Shown here piece after piece: positions 6,574-14,602 of a stretch of DNA of 17,881 nucleotides; the stretch's first letter is position 1, and every line of letters begins with the position of its first letter. The position numbers and the translations under genes were made by a program. The stretch is from UBA7960 sp964348755 (GTDB taxonomy: Bacteria; Bacteroidota; Bacteroidia; Bacteroidales; UBA7960), in the NCBI GenBank assembly GCA_964348755.1, contig CAYGDW010000060.1, positions 1 to 17,881 on the forward strand, read 5' to 3'. The notes under the pieces are model-generated. The model did not search any database and was not told the DNA's origin. It saw only the letters and a list, made by a program, of their open reading frames with translations.

Positions 6574-7527
6574 ATGATTATTCAAATTTTATTGTTAATA
6601 CTTGGTTTTGTTGTTCTTATTAAAGGTGCTGATTGGCTGGTAGATGGCGGATCGGCTTTGGCCCGAAAATACAAGATATCAGAATTGGCCATTGGGCTTA
6701 CCGTAGTGGCATTCGGAACATCAATGCCCGAGTTGGTTGTGAATGTTTTTGCGGCACATCAATCGCATTCCGATATAGTATTTGGAAATATTATTGGCAG
6801 TAATATTTTCAATTTGTTCGCCATACTTGGCATAGCCGGCTTAATTACCCCCCTCATAGTACAATCAAGTACCGTGTGGAAAGAGATTCCCCTTTCCTTT
6901 ATTGCTGCATTGTTACTGTATTTGCTTGCAAATAGTATTTTTTCGGGAAACGAGATTTTGTCTCGTATTGATGGAATAATCCTGCTGGTATTCTTTTGTT
7001 TCTTTTTATACTACGTTTTCAGGCAGCTTAAGACCGATCAAATAGCCATTGAAACAACAAAAAAAGAACTCCCCAAATTTAAAATCTGGCTTTTCATATT
7101 ACTGGGTCTGGCATTTTTAATTGCCGGGGGCAGGCTTGTTGTTGTCAATTCGGTTGAAATTGCCAGGGTTTTGGGTGTTAGCCAAACCATAATCGGACTA
7201 ACCATAGTAGCCGCCGGAACTTCACTCCCTGAGCTTGCCACATCGGTTGTAGCAGCCCTTAAAAAGAACAATGATATTGCAGTGGGCAATATAGTTGGCT
7301 CCAACATTTTTAATATTTTCTTTATTTTAGGTGTTAGTTCTCTGATAAAACCCGTTGAATTCAATCTTAAATTTAATTTTGACCTGTATTTGTTAGGGGT
7401 AGGCTCCCTTTTGTTGTTTTTGGCTATGTTTTCGGGCCGTAAGAGGAAACTTGACCGATGGGAAGCCGCCTTTTTGCTATTCATTTACATTGGATACACC
7501 ATGTATCTGGTTGGAACAGAATTTTAG
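6574..7527 (+). CDS. Calcium/sodium antiporter (CaCA family, YrbG-like)
   Basis: The 317-residue inner-membrane exchanger has about ten helices and two homologous alpha repeats. Repeat 1 carries GTSMPEL (48-54) and GNIIGSNIFN (71-80). Repeat 2 carries GTSLPEL (215-221) and GNIVGSNIFN (238-247). The Glu of each GTSxPEL and the Asn of each GSNIFN are the ion-binding positions of the family. A charged loop near residues 148-168 separates the halves. I chose ATG 6574 because the protein then opens directly with the first helix. A frame open from 6487 would add 29 atypical residues. Homologues are annotated as Na+/Ca2+ or K+-dependent Na+/Ca2+ exchangers, and the ions carried here are inferred. 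DNA here appears more AT-rich than in the surE operon. Confidence 0.93.
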   Translation: MIIQILLLILGFVVLIKGADWLVDGGSALARKYKISELAIGLTVVAFGTSMPELVVNVFAAHQSHSDIVFGNIIGSNIFNLFAILGIAGLITPLIVQSSTVWKEIPLSFIAALLLYLLANSIFSGNEILSRIDGIILLVFFCFFLYYVFRQLKTDQIAIETTKKELPKFKIWLFILLGLAFLIAGGRLVVVNSVEIARVLGVSQTIIGLTIVAAGTSLPELATSVVAALKKNNDIAVGNIVGSNIFNIFFILGVSSLIKPVEFNLKFNFDLYLLGVGSLLLFLAMFSGRKRKLDRWEAAFLLFIYIGYTMYLVGTEF

Positions 7528-7682
7528 AAGAATAGCAGTGCATAAATGCAAATTTTTTCGGCCCGGCTGGTTAGCTGCTTACATTAAACATTTTTGGAAG
7601 ACCGGGCGGCATGTTGATTTTTGCCGGAATTGGTTATAAGTGTCGGTTTTATCGGGGTTTTGATCGCATTAAAAAATCCTTG

Positions 7683-7691
7683 ATAACTTAA
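7683..7691. repeat. Left target-site duplication of element copy 2
   Basis: ATAACTTAA here is repeated exactly at 7896-7904 on the other side of the element. Including the adjoining G and C the repeat is GATAACTTAAC (7682-7692 and 7895-7905), so the exact duplication length is 9-11 bp. Confidence 0.9.
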
Positions 7692-7895
7692 CACTACTGG
7701 CCGACAAAAATTTCGTGATTTCTCGCTCCGCCCGAAATGACAGGGTTTTCAATGATTTTGGCAATTTTGGGGGTAGGTGGCGGCTTCGCCGCCACCTACC
7801 CCCCTTAATAAAAAGCTAACTACCTGTCATTCCGAACGTAGTGAGGAATCTCATGCAATAAATTCTACTCTTTATTACTTTATCGGACAATAGTG
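7692..7895. mobile_element. MITE-like palindromic element, copy 2 (complete, with target duplication)
   Basis: This 204-bp copy has the same architecture as 4-206: 17-nt imperfect terminal inverted repeats, inner inverted arms and a perfect central 16-bp hairpin (7769-7784/7788-7803). ATAACTTAA precedes it (7683-7691) and follows it (7896-7904). With the shared outer G and C the direct repeat is 11 bp. This is direct evidence for insertion by a transposase that makes a 9- to 11-bp duplication. The element encodes nothing. It lies 84 bp upstream of the PiT start codon. Confidence 0.93.
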
Positions 7896-7904
7896 ATAAC
7901 TTAA
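7896..7904. repeat. Right target-site duplication of element copy 2
   Basis: ATAACTTAA is identical to 7683-7691 and abuts the right terminal inverted repeat. Confidence 0.9.
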
Positions 7905-7948
7905 CAATTAATTAACACAATTCGGTACAATGTGATTTAAAGATAGAG

Positions 7949-7956
7949 TAATATTG
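7949..7956 (+). promoter_or_regulatory. Candidate -7 box for the PiT gene
   Basis: TAATATTG differs from TAnnTTTG at one position and lies 24 bp before the ATG. No clear -33 TTG stands at the right spacing, so support is weak. Confidence 0.3.
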
Positions 7957-7979
7957 CGCCATCAAATTAAAGCCTTTAA

Positions 7980-10193
7980 ATGGAAACTGTTTACCTTATT
8001 TTCGTTATAGTTTTGTTTCTGCTTGCCATTTCCGACCTAGTTGTCGGGGTGAGCAACGATGCCGTAAACTTCTTAAATTCGGCAGTAGGATCAAGGGCTG
8101 CTCCGATAAAAATTATAATGCTTGTAGCCGCTTTGGGAGTTCTTATGGGTACAATATTTTCGGGTGGAATGATGGAGATTGCCAGAAGCGGAATTTTTTA
8201 CCCCGACAAATTCACCTTTGCCGATATAATGTTGATTTTTCTTGCGGTAATGATTACCGATGTAATTTTACTTGACGCATTCAATACCATTGGTTTTCCG
8301 ACCTCTACCACTGTTTCGCTGGTGTTTGAACTTATGGGCGCCTCCGTGGCCATTGCATTATTTAAAATTGCCGGAGGCGGCGAATTTTCCCAACTTGGCG
8401 AGTACATCAACACAGGCAAGGCATTGGCCATTATTTCGGGCATTCTTTTGTCGGTTATTATTGCCTTTTTCTTCGGAACCCTTATCCAATTTTTAACCAG
8501 GTTAATTTTTTCATTTAACTATGTTAACAAACTGAAATACCTGGGTGGGCTTTTTGGCGGAATGGCAATAACCACAATAGTTTATTTTATTTTGATAAAA
8601 GGGGCCAAGGATGCTGCATTTATGACCCCCGCCAACTACCAGTGGGTATCAGAAAACACCATGCAGATAATGCTGGCCAGCTTTGCCGGCATAACAGTTT
8701 TGCTTTATCTCATAAATTATTTATTCCGGATCAATGTATTGAAAGTGGTGGTGCTTGCCGGAACATTTGCACTGGCAATGGCGTTTGCAGGCAACGACCT
8801 GGTAAATTTTATCGGGGTGCCGCTTGCAGGCTATGATTCTTTTTTAACATTCATAAACAGCCAGGGAGCCAATCCTGATAGTTTTACTATGGAGTCGCTT
8901 CAAGGTGCCGTAAAAACGCCCCTTTTCTTTTTGCTAATGTCGGGCGTGATTATGGTGATAACCCTATACACCTCGCGCAAAGCCCGCACAGTAATCATGA
9001 CCGAGGTAAACCTGAGCCGGCAGGACGAAGGCGAAGAGAGATTTGGATCATCTGGTTTATCAAGGGGCATTGTTAAACTTTCGCTTCGATTAAACAGTTT
9101 TTTTTCCGGTGTAATTCCCGATAGCTCAAAACAATGGATATCGGAGAGGTTTGCAACACTTCCGATTAAGAAAAAAGATAAAAATCAGCCCGCGTTTGAC
9201 CTTCTCAGGGCTTCTGTCAATCTGGTGGTATCCAGCGCGCTTATTGCACTTGGAACCTCATTAAAACTTCCGCTCTCAACCACTTATGTTACATTTATGG
9301 TTGCAATGGGTTCAAGCCTTTCTGATGGAGCCTGGGACAGGGAAAGCGCCGTTTACCGCATTACCGGTGTTTTTTCTGTAATCGGAGGCTGGTTTTTTAC
9401 GGCTGTATCTGCTTTCACTATATCATTTATACTTGCATCATTGTTTTTCTTCGGAGGGACCGCAGCCGTTTTTATTATGGTGGCGGTGGCTGCATTTGTA
9501 GTTTACCGAACCCATAAAATACACATGAAAAAGGAAGAATCGGGTAAAGCACTAAAGGCCGAAGAGGAAGCTGTTACCTCCGAAAATCTGAAGGAATTTT
9601 GCATAAAAAAGACAATGGAGGTTTTTGCAAAAGCTGCTACCTGCTACAACCAGGTTATATCTGGCGCCGAAAATCCTGACTTAAGCCAATTGCGCGATAC
9701 TAAAAAAAGAATTGCACTGCTGCTCAAAGAAACCAGATTGCACAGAAAAGTTGTATCGCAGGTACTCAAAGGCACAGGCGAGGACCATGGCGAGCAGGCC
9801 TACTTTGCCATCAGAACCCAGGACAACCTTCTGGAAATTATCAATTGCCTGGGCGTTATTGCAAGCGCCTCATATACACACCTTTCAAACCACCACAAGC
9901 CCCTCAATCCTTTGCAAACTGCTGAACTTAAGCAAATAAAAGAAAAACTCAGCAACCTGCTAAACCACATTTCCCAAGTAATTGCACGGGCTGATTCAGC
10001 AACGCATGAAAATTATGAAATAATAAAAACTGCAACCGAAGCCGAAATAGAAATGAGCTCCAAAAACGAAGTAATACGAATTCGCGAAGAAATGACCGGC
10101 AACAGGAGCAGTATTTTGTTTATGAGCATTTTGCAGGAAACCAGAAACATAGTGTACTTTTCGGCTCAGGTAATGCACAGCCTTGAAAAGTAA
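7980..10193 (+). CDS. PiT-family inorganic phosphate transporter with PhoU-like C-terminal domain
   Basis: This 737-residue protein is a low-affinity, cation-coupled phosphate carrier of the PiT family (Pfam PHO4). The first signature repeat is GVSNDAVNFLNSAVG (23-37), with FPTSTTVS at 106-113. The second repeat is FAGNDLVNFIGVPLAG near 269, with LPLSTTYVTFMVAMGSS near 430. About 11-12 membrane helices end near residue 515. The last 190-200 residues form a charged, helix-rich cytoplasmic region that resembles PhoU or the DUF47 proteins usually encoded beside PiT genes, here fused. Most PiT proteins are 330-500 residues long, and the long form is known from Bacteroidota. It stands alone between two non-coding gaps. 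The start at ATG 7980 fits the first helix. Confidence 0.93.
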   Translation: METVYLIFVIVLFLLAISDLVVGVSNDAVNFLNSAVGSRAAPIKIIMLVAALGVLMGTIFSGGMMEIARSGIFYPDKFTFADIMLIFLAVMITDVILLDAFNTIGFPTSTTVSLVFELMGASVAIALFKIAGGGEFSQLGEYINTGKALAIISGILLSVIIAFFFGTLIQFLTRLIFSFNYVNKLKYLGGLFGGMAITTIVYFILIKGAKDAAFMTPANYQWVSENTMQIMLASFAGITVLLYLINYLFRINVLKVVVLAGTFALAMAFAGNDLVNFIGVPLAGYDSFLTFINSQGANPDSFTMESLQGAVKTPLFFLLMSGVIMVITLYTSRKARTVIMTEVNLSRQDEGEERFGSSGLSRGIVKLSLRLNSFFSGVIPDSSKQWISERFATLPIKKKDKNQPAFDLLRASVNLVVSSALIALGTSLKLPLSTTYVTFMVAMGSSLSDGAWDRESAVYRITGVFSVIGGWFFTAVSAFTISFILASLFFFGGTAAVFIMVAVAAFVVYRTHKIHMKKEESGKALKAEEEAVTSENLKEFCIKKTMEVFAKAATCYNQVISGAENPDLSQLRDTKKRIALLLKETRLHRKVVSQVLKGTGEDHGEQAYFAIRTQDNLLEIINCLGVIASASYTHLSNHHKPLNPLQTAELKQIKEKLSNLLNHISQVIARADSATHENYEIIKTATEAEIEMSSKNEVIRIREEMTGNRSSILFMSILQETRNIVYFSAQVMHSLEK

Positions 10194-10309
10194 TTGCAAT
10201 GGGGTTTTAAAGACATATATTCTTTACCCGGTCCGATAAATAATTTGAAAGGAGTGTGGCATTTCTGTATATGGTTTTTGCAAAGCCACCCAACTTGCCC
10301 GAAAAGAAC

Positions 10310-10317
10310 TAAATTTG
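10310..10317 (+). promoter_or_regulatory. Candidate -7 box upstream of the CorC-type gene
   Basis: TAAATTTG matches TAnnTTTG. No TTG is found 19-20 bp upstream, and the leader would be about 135 nt. Nothing else is evident in the 267-bp gap from 10194 to 10460. Confidence 0.35.
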
Positions 10318-10460
10318 AGATGAGGTAAGACATTAATACTTGGCTCAGCTTTTTTTAGTTTACTAAGGATTGACACCAAATTGAACTCCAAAGAGCAATC
10401 TTATTAGCCACCAAACCCGCACTTTTATAACCCAGATTATACACAACCAGGCAAACGAAT

Positions 10461-11735
10461 ATGGAAATAATTGTTTTAGCAATACTTATTTTAATAAATG
10501 GGTTTTTTGCTTTGTCAGAAATTGCGTTGGTTTCGAGCAAAGAGACCAGGTTGCAGCAACGAAAAAAAGAAGGAAGCACTGGAGCAAAAGTTGCCCTGAA
10601 ACTTCTTGAAAAATCAGAAAACTTCCTGTCAGCAATTCAGGTTGGAATTACCCTGATAGGTATTATTACGGGGGTTTACGGAGGGGTGAATATTGCCGGT
10701 GACGTGGCACCGTTTTTCCAGCAAATAGATTTTCTGCAAAACTATGCAAATCAAATTGCACTGACATTGACGGTTGTAATCATAACATATTTTTCTATTG
10801 TTATAGGAGAATTGGTGCCCAAAACCGTGGCATTAAACAACCCCGAGAAAATTGCCATAAAAGTGGCCCCGGTCATTTATTATTTTAGTGGAGCATTTTT
10901 TCCGTTTGTAAAACTTTTGTCATTTTCAACAAATTTTATTAACAATGTAATTGGGATAAAAAGGCAAAAATACCAGATGACCGAAACCGAACTCAGGCAA
11001 ATGATCAGAATGGCTTCTGCCGAGGGCGTTATTGAAAAGGACCAAAATTTAATGCATGAAAAAGTATTTTATTTTGCCGATAAAAAGGCAAAGCATATCC
11101 TGACTCACCGAACTGACGCAGAGTGGATTAATTTGGATAAAAGCAATGACGAGATAAAAAAAGAATTACTGAAGGCCAGTCACAGCAAATTAGTTTGTGC
11201 CAACGGCAGCTTGGATAATTTTAAAGGGGTTGTTTATTTAAGAGATTTCTATAAGTTGATTGCACAAACAGAGCAATTCGACATAAACACAATAATCATT
11301 GAACCATTAATAGTTCCTGATAATATTGATGCCACAAAGGTTCTGGAATTGTTCAAACAGAAAAAAATTCACCTTTGTTTTGTTGTAAATGAATACGGTG
11401 GCTTTGAGGGCATAATAACCTTGCACGATATTGTTGAAACAATTGTTGGCCAAATGCCCGAGGAGCGCGAACTGTATGAGCCTGATATATTTGTAAGGGA
11501 AGATAATTCCATGTTGGTAAGCGGCGATGCACCCATCGAAACCCTCAGTGAAATTATTCCCGATTTTGCAATAGATTTTGATATTACCGACTATTCTACC
11601 GTTGCAGGTTTTGTATTTTATCAGATGGGTAAAATTCCGAAGGTTGGGGATAAGTTTGAATATTTGAATTATAATTTTGAAATTGTTGATGTGGATGGGG
11701 TAAGGGTAGATAAAATATTGATTTCCAGGATTTAA
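10461..11735 (+). CDS. CNNM/CorC (HlyC-type) membrane protein with CBS domains
   Basis: The 424-residue protein shows the full order of the CNNM/CorC family. The N-terminal CNNM (DUF21) membrane domain (about 1-185) carries NGFFALSEIALVSS at 13-26 and GELVPKTVALNNPE after the third helix. Paired CBS domains (about 205-335) include VCANGSLDNFKGVVYLRDF and FVVNEYGGFEGIITLHDIVE. A C-terminal CorC_HlyC domain (about 340-424) contains VAGFVFYQMGKIPKVGD. Members are linked to Mg2+/Co2+ export or Mg2+/Na+ exchange; the older hemolysin label is misleading. The first CBS domain begins with ILTHRTD where MTPRTD is usual. It is a single gene after a 267-bp gap, more AT-rich than the gene that follows. 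Confidence 0.93.
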   Translation: MEIIVLAILILINGFFALSEIALVSSKETRLQQRKKEGSTGAKVALKLLEKSENFLSAIQVGITLIGIITGVYGGVNIAGDVAPFFQQIDFLQNYANQIALTLTVVIITYFSIVIGELVPKTVALNNPEKIAIKVAPVIYYFSGAFFPFVKLLSFSTNFINNVIGIKRQKYQMTETELRQMIRMASAEGVIEKDQNLMHEKVFYFADKKAKHILTHRTDAEWINLDKSNDEIKKELLKASHSKLVCANGSLDNFKGVVYLRDFYKLIAQTEQFDINTIIIEPLIVPDNIDATKVLELFKQKKIHLCFVVNEYGGFEGIITLHDIVETIVGQMPEERELYEPDIFVREDNSMLVSGDAPIETLSEIIPDFAIDFDITDYSTVAGFVFYQMGKIPKVGDKFEYLNYNFEIVDVDGVRVDKILISRI

Positions 11736-11839
11736 TTATGCCTGCCGCTATAAGTAAAATACACTTGCCGCTGCTGCCTGTAGAAAACCTATTGTAATAA
11801 GCCTGCAAATTCTGCGTTATTTGAAAAAAACTATGTAAA

Positions 11840-13009
11840 ATGAAGCCCTTTATCTCCTGTTTAGTTATTATGCTGTTTTTGGGTTCCAGCCTTCTAAGCC
11901 AGGATACCACCCTGGTTTTTTCTGTTGAGCGGCTAAGAACCCTCGATCAGGATGTGCTTGAGCTGAAAGATTTTGTAAGGGAGCAACGCACTCACCAGGC
12001 ACTTACCGAAAGGCAGTTATACAACCGCAACTACAACCGGCTTTTGTCAATGGCCGAGCTTCTGAGGGAGCTTAAAGCCACCATCGACCTGGTTGAAAGC
12101 GATCGCGAGCAAATTGGTGTGTATAATAAAATTAGCCAGGCCAATAATCCCACCAGCGATATTCTGGGTTTTAAACTAACCGATATTATTAAAAATTCGT
12201 TGGAAAAAACCCTTGACGAGCGCAAGATTGAAGCCGACAAGGTACTTCCTATCAACAATGTTGTAAACAACCTGATACATGGCTTGGGTGCTGCTTTCCC
12301 GCCCCTGCAGCTTATGTCGTCGGTGGTGGCCGGCTTGTCGGCTTTTACCGACAAAGCATTTGCCCTGAATCCCACCCAGGCCAATCGGCGTATAAGGTAT
12401 GCGCGCGACCTGGCCCTGCAAGGTTCAACTACAACCCTCGACACCCTTTTTATTGGTTCGTTTACACGCAGGCTGGCTCCCTATGTAAACTTTTATATTG
12501 AACTTAACAGAATCAACACCGGATTTGATGAGGAGTTAGCCAAATTCTCATTTTTTTATTCCGATATCAGCCAAAACATTAATACGCTTATAGATGCCTT
12601 TGAGAGAAATACCACCATTTCCCTTTCAGGAAATATTACCAATCAGGTAAATGCCCTTATGAATTTTCATTTGAGTGGCTCTGACAGGTTTAACCATGCC
12701 GAAATTAACCGCAGGCCAGAAATAACTTACGTTACCCGGGTACTTGAGCCAACTACCGAATTTGTTAAGGTTTTCAACGAGTATGCGCGCCAGTATTTGT
12801 TTCTGACCAACCGTAATATAGAAAACAACAAAGCCCAGCTTGCCAATGCCAAGAGGCTTCCGAACAGCAACCATGCTGCCATCGATTTGCTTATTGCAGA
12901 AATAGACCTCAAGCAACGGGGCAGCGAAACCAGCCTGGGTTTTATAAACCGTTACAACCGGAATATTTCCCGTATTACTTCAAAAATTCAGGATTTACGC
13001 ACGCTTTAG
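11840..13009 (+). CDS. Secreted helical protein of unknown function
   Basis: I do not recognise this 389-residue protein. Residues 1-21 form a signal peptide: Lys2, a hydrophobic core and a likely cleavage after LLSQ. There is no lipobox Cys at that point, so a periplasmic or secreted soluble form is expected. The mature protein is rich in charged helices with coiled-coil character (about 28-135 and 310-389). A contrasting segment without charge until Asp171 (136-170) is rich in Gly, Ala, Leu and Val. Two long helical arms around a hydrophobic middle resemble the plan of helical pore-forming proteins, but no family motif supports that. It carries no C-terminal sorting domain. The gene converges on maf with a 32-bp gap. 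Confidence 0.85.
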   Translation: MKPFISCLVIMLFLGSSLLSQDTTLVFSVERLRTLDQDVLELKDFVREQRTHQALTERQLYNRNYNRLLSMAELLRELKATIDLVESDREQIGVYNKISQANNPTSDILGFKLTDIIKNSLEKTLDERKIEADKVLPINNVVNNLIHGLGAAFPPLQLMSSVVAGLSAFTDKAFALNPTQANRRIRYARDLALQGSTTTLDTLFIGSFTRRLAPYVNFYIELNRINTGFDEELAKFSFFYSDISQNINTLIDAFERNTTISLSGNITNQVNALMNFHLSGSDRFNHAEINRRPEITYVTRVLEPTTEFVKVFNEYARQYLFLTNRNIENNKAQLANAKRLPNSNHAAIDLLIAEIDLKQRGSETSLGFINRYNRNISRITSKIQDLRTL

Positions 13010-13014
13010 CGTGC
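12999..13014. terminator. Short hairpin in the convergent hypothetical/maf gap
   Basis: GCACGC-TTTA-GCGTGC forms a perfect 6-bp stem that includes the TAG stop of the plus-strand gene. A second 4-bp hairpin, GGGC-TGTT-GCCC, follows at 13024-13035. Neither has a T-run, so terminator activity is uncertain, although both sit between convergent genes. Confidence 0.35.
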
Positions 13015-13041
13015 TCAGGGTTCGGGCTGTTGCCCATGCTA

Positions 13042-13638
13042 TCAGCTTTGGGTCAGTGCCATTAGTTCTGAAAACACCCTTTCGATAGGCAGACCAACCA
13101 CATTTGGGTATGAGCCTTCAATGCGTTGTATGCCCACATGGCCTATCCACTCCTGTATGCCATAGCCACCTGCTTTGTCGTAAGGCTTGAAGTGGGTTAC
13201 ATAGTATTGAATCTCTTCTGGTGTAAGCACCCTGAAATATACATAAGTGGTTTCGCAAAACAGCCTGATCTGGTCCTGGTGGCAAATACAAACCCCTGTT
13301 ATTACTTTGTGTTTCTGCCCTGATAGCCTTTCAAGCATTTGTACTGCCTGATTATAACCCGAAGGCTTGTTTACTATTTTGCCTCCGGCCACTACAATGG
13401 TGTCGGCGGCAATCACTATTAAGCGCTGATTGCTCAATTCTGCTGTAAAAGCCATGGCTTTTTGCCTGGCAAGCATCATGGCAACATCGGGAGGCTCAAG
13501 GTTTTTTGGAAAATTTTCGGAAGTGGGTTTTGCAAGCACCCTGAAAGGAATGCCCGTCAATTCAAGAAGGTTGTGACGCCGGGGCGACTGCGAGGCAAGA
13601 ATGATATCGAATGCCTTTAGCTTTTCGAAAAACTGCAT
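13042..13638 (-). CDS. maf: Maf-type nucleoside triphosphate pyrophosphatase (dTTP/UTP type)
   Basis: The 198-residue cytoplasmic house-cleaning enzyme hydrolyses non-canonical or surplus NTPs to NMP and pyrophosphate. Family motifs are ILASQSPRR (13-21), the catalytic-metal stretch AADTIV (77-82) with D79, VNKP (89-92), SGQKHKVITGV (106-116) and KPYDKAGGYGIQ (151-162). The conserved C-terminal motif IEGSYPNVVGLP comes last. The DKAGGYGIQ form is typical of the YhdE-like dTTP/UTP branch. The start ATG overlaps the TGA stop of the preceding prenyltransferase gene by one base (TGATG), so translation is probably coupled. It is the last gene of the block. Confidence 0.95.
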   Translation of the reverse strand: MQFFEKLKAFDIILASQSPRRHNLLELTGIPFRVLAKPTSENFPKNLEPPDVAMMLARQKAMAFTAELSNQRLIVIAADTIVVAGGKIVNKPSGYNQAVQMLERLSGQKHKVITGVCICHQDQIRLFCETTYVYFRVLTPEEIQYYVTHFKPYDKAGGYGIQEWIGHVGIQRIEGSYPNVVGLPIERVFSELMALTQS

Positions 13639-14582
13639 CAGAGGTTAATGAAAAAGTATTGTACAACCATTGAAAGCACGCCCGCCAGCATTATAAACTT
13701 TAGGGCAGTTTGTATAACCTTGAAATCGAATGGGTCAAAGGCTTTACGTATATAAAGCATTACCGCCACAATGGGTATAAGTACAAAAAATGCAAAATAG
13801 GAAAGTAATGCAAACCTGCCGGCCATTCCCAGTCTAACAAAGTAAAGCAGCATACCAATAACCACCACAAACATGATTGCCAAAATAATTTTGCGCGTTT
13901 TATCGGGCCCCAAAACAATAGGCAGGGAGCGGCAACCTGTTTTTGCATCGCCTGCAAAATCCTCCATGTCTTTGGCAATTTCGCGCCCAAGGTTCATGAT
14001 AAATGCAAAGAAGGCATAAAACTGTACAAAGAAGTTTATTCTCATTACATCGGGCGGAACGGCAATTTGCATCAGTGCGGCCCTGTATTCAACCAGCCAC
14101 ACCAGCGCCACCACCAGGCCCGAAAGCACTGCCACTGTAATGTTTCCCGTAAGGAAATTCTTTTTAAACCGCATGCTGTATAGCCACAGCAACATAGGTG
14201 TTGCCAAAAATATAAGCGCCAGGGGCCAGTAGCGAATATGCCACGAAAGGTAAACCCCAAGCAGCACACCTACGGTGGTAAGTATCCAATGGGTAAGAAT
14301 GGCAGTACGGCGGCTTATCAGTCGCCCAACAATTACCCTGGAAGGCCTGTTAATGCGGTCAATCCTTATGTCGAAATAATCATTAATGGCATAGCCGGCA
14401 GCGCTGATCAGCACTGTTGCCAAAACTAGCAAAAAGAAATGAAATGACGATAGGGGCATTTCAAGGTCGTTGTGCCTGAATACTGGCCAAATAATGCAAT
14501 ACCTGAACAAATACTGCGTAAGGGCAACCATTATCAGGTTGTGCCAGCGAAACAAACTCAAAAAAGATCCTATTCTCTGCAT
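13638..14582 (-). CDS. UbiA-family prenyltransferase (geranylgeranylglycerol-phosphate geranylgeranyltransferase-like)
   Basis: The 314-residue integral membrane prenyltransferase has about eight or nine helices. Both Asp-rich Mg2+/diphosphate motifs are present: NDYFDIRIDRINRP near residues 67-80, and REIAKDMEDFAGD near 200. Bacteroidota homologues are often annotated as geranylgeranylglycerol-phosphate geranylgeranyltransferase, but the acceptor cannot be read from the sequence. A quinone or heme pathway role remains possible. I prefer ATG 14582. A TTG at 14609 would add nine residues and overlap the kdsC stop. The stop overlaps the maf start by one base, tying the two genes in one operon with kdsC. 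Confidence 0.88.
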   Translation of the reverse strand: MQRIGSFLSLFRWHNLIMVALTQYLFRYCIIWPVFRHNDLEMPLSSFHFFLLVLATVLISAAGYAINDYFDIRIDRINRPSRVIVGRLISRRTAILTHWILTTVGVLLGVYLSWHIRYWPLALIFLATPMLLWLYSMRFKKNFLTGNITVAVLSGLVVALVWLVEYRAALMQIAVPPDVMRINFFVQFYAFFAFIMNLGREIAKDMEDFAGDAKTGCRSLPIVLGPDKTRKIILAIMFVVVIGMLLYFVRLGMAGRFALLSYFAFFVLIPIVAVMLYIRKAFDPFDFKVIQTALKFIMLAGVLSMVVQYFFINL

Positions 14583-14602
14583 TATATTTGGTTTGTCAGT
14601 AT

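Larger units (their letters stand above)
7528..7979. other. Non-coding interval with palindromic element, before PiT gene
   Basis: These 452 bp contain no gene. They hold a long-range inverted pair GCCCGG/CCGGGC (7561-7566/7602-7607) after the exchanger, palindromic element copy 2 with its target duplication (7683-7904), and the PiT upstream region. Confidence 0.7.

Noticed and set aside
7038..7484. A 148-codon open frame antisense to the Na+/Ca2+ exchanger
   Set aside because: The exchanger's two alpha repeats are intact on the plus strand, so the antisense frame is a by-product of codon bias.
10231..10243. GTCCGATAAATAA, similar to the right end of the palindromic element
   Set aside because: Only about ten bases match, no partner end or target duplication is nearby, and a chance match in a window this size is possible.
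12031..12444. A 137-codon open frame antisense to the secreted hypothetical gene
   Set aside because: The plus-strand protein has a signal peptide and continuous helical character. The antisense frame is low-complexity, Ser/Arg-rich and lacks a start context.
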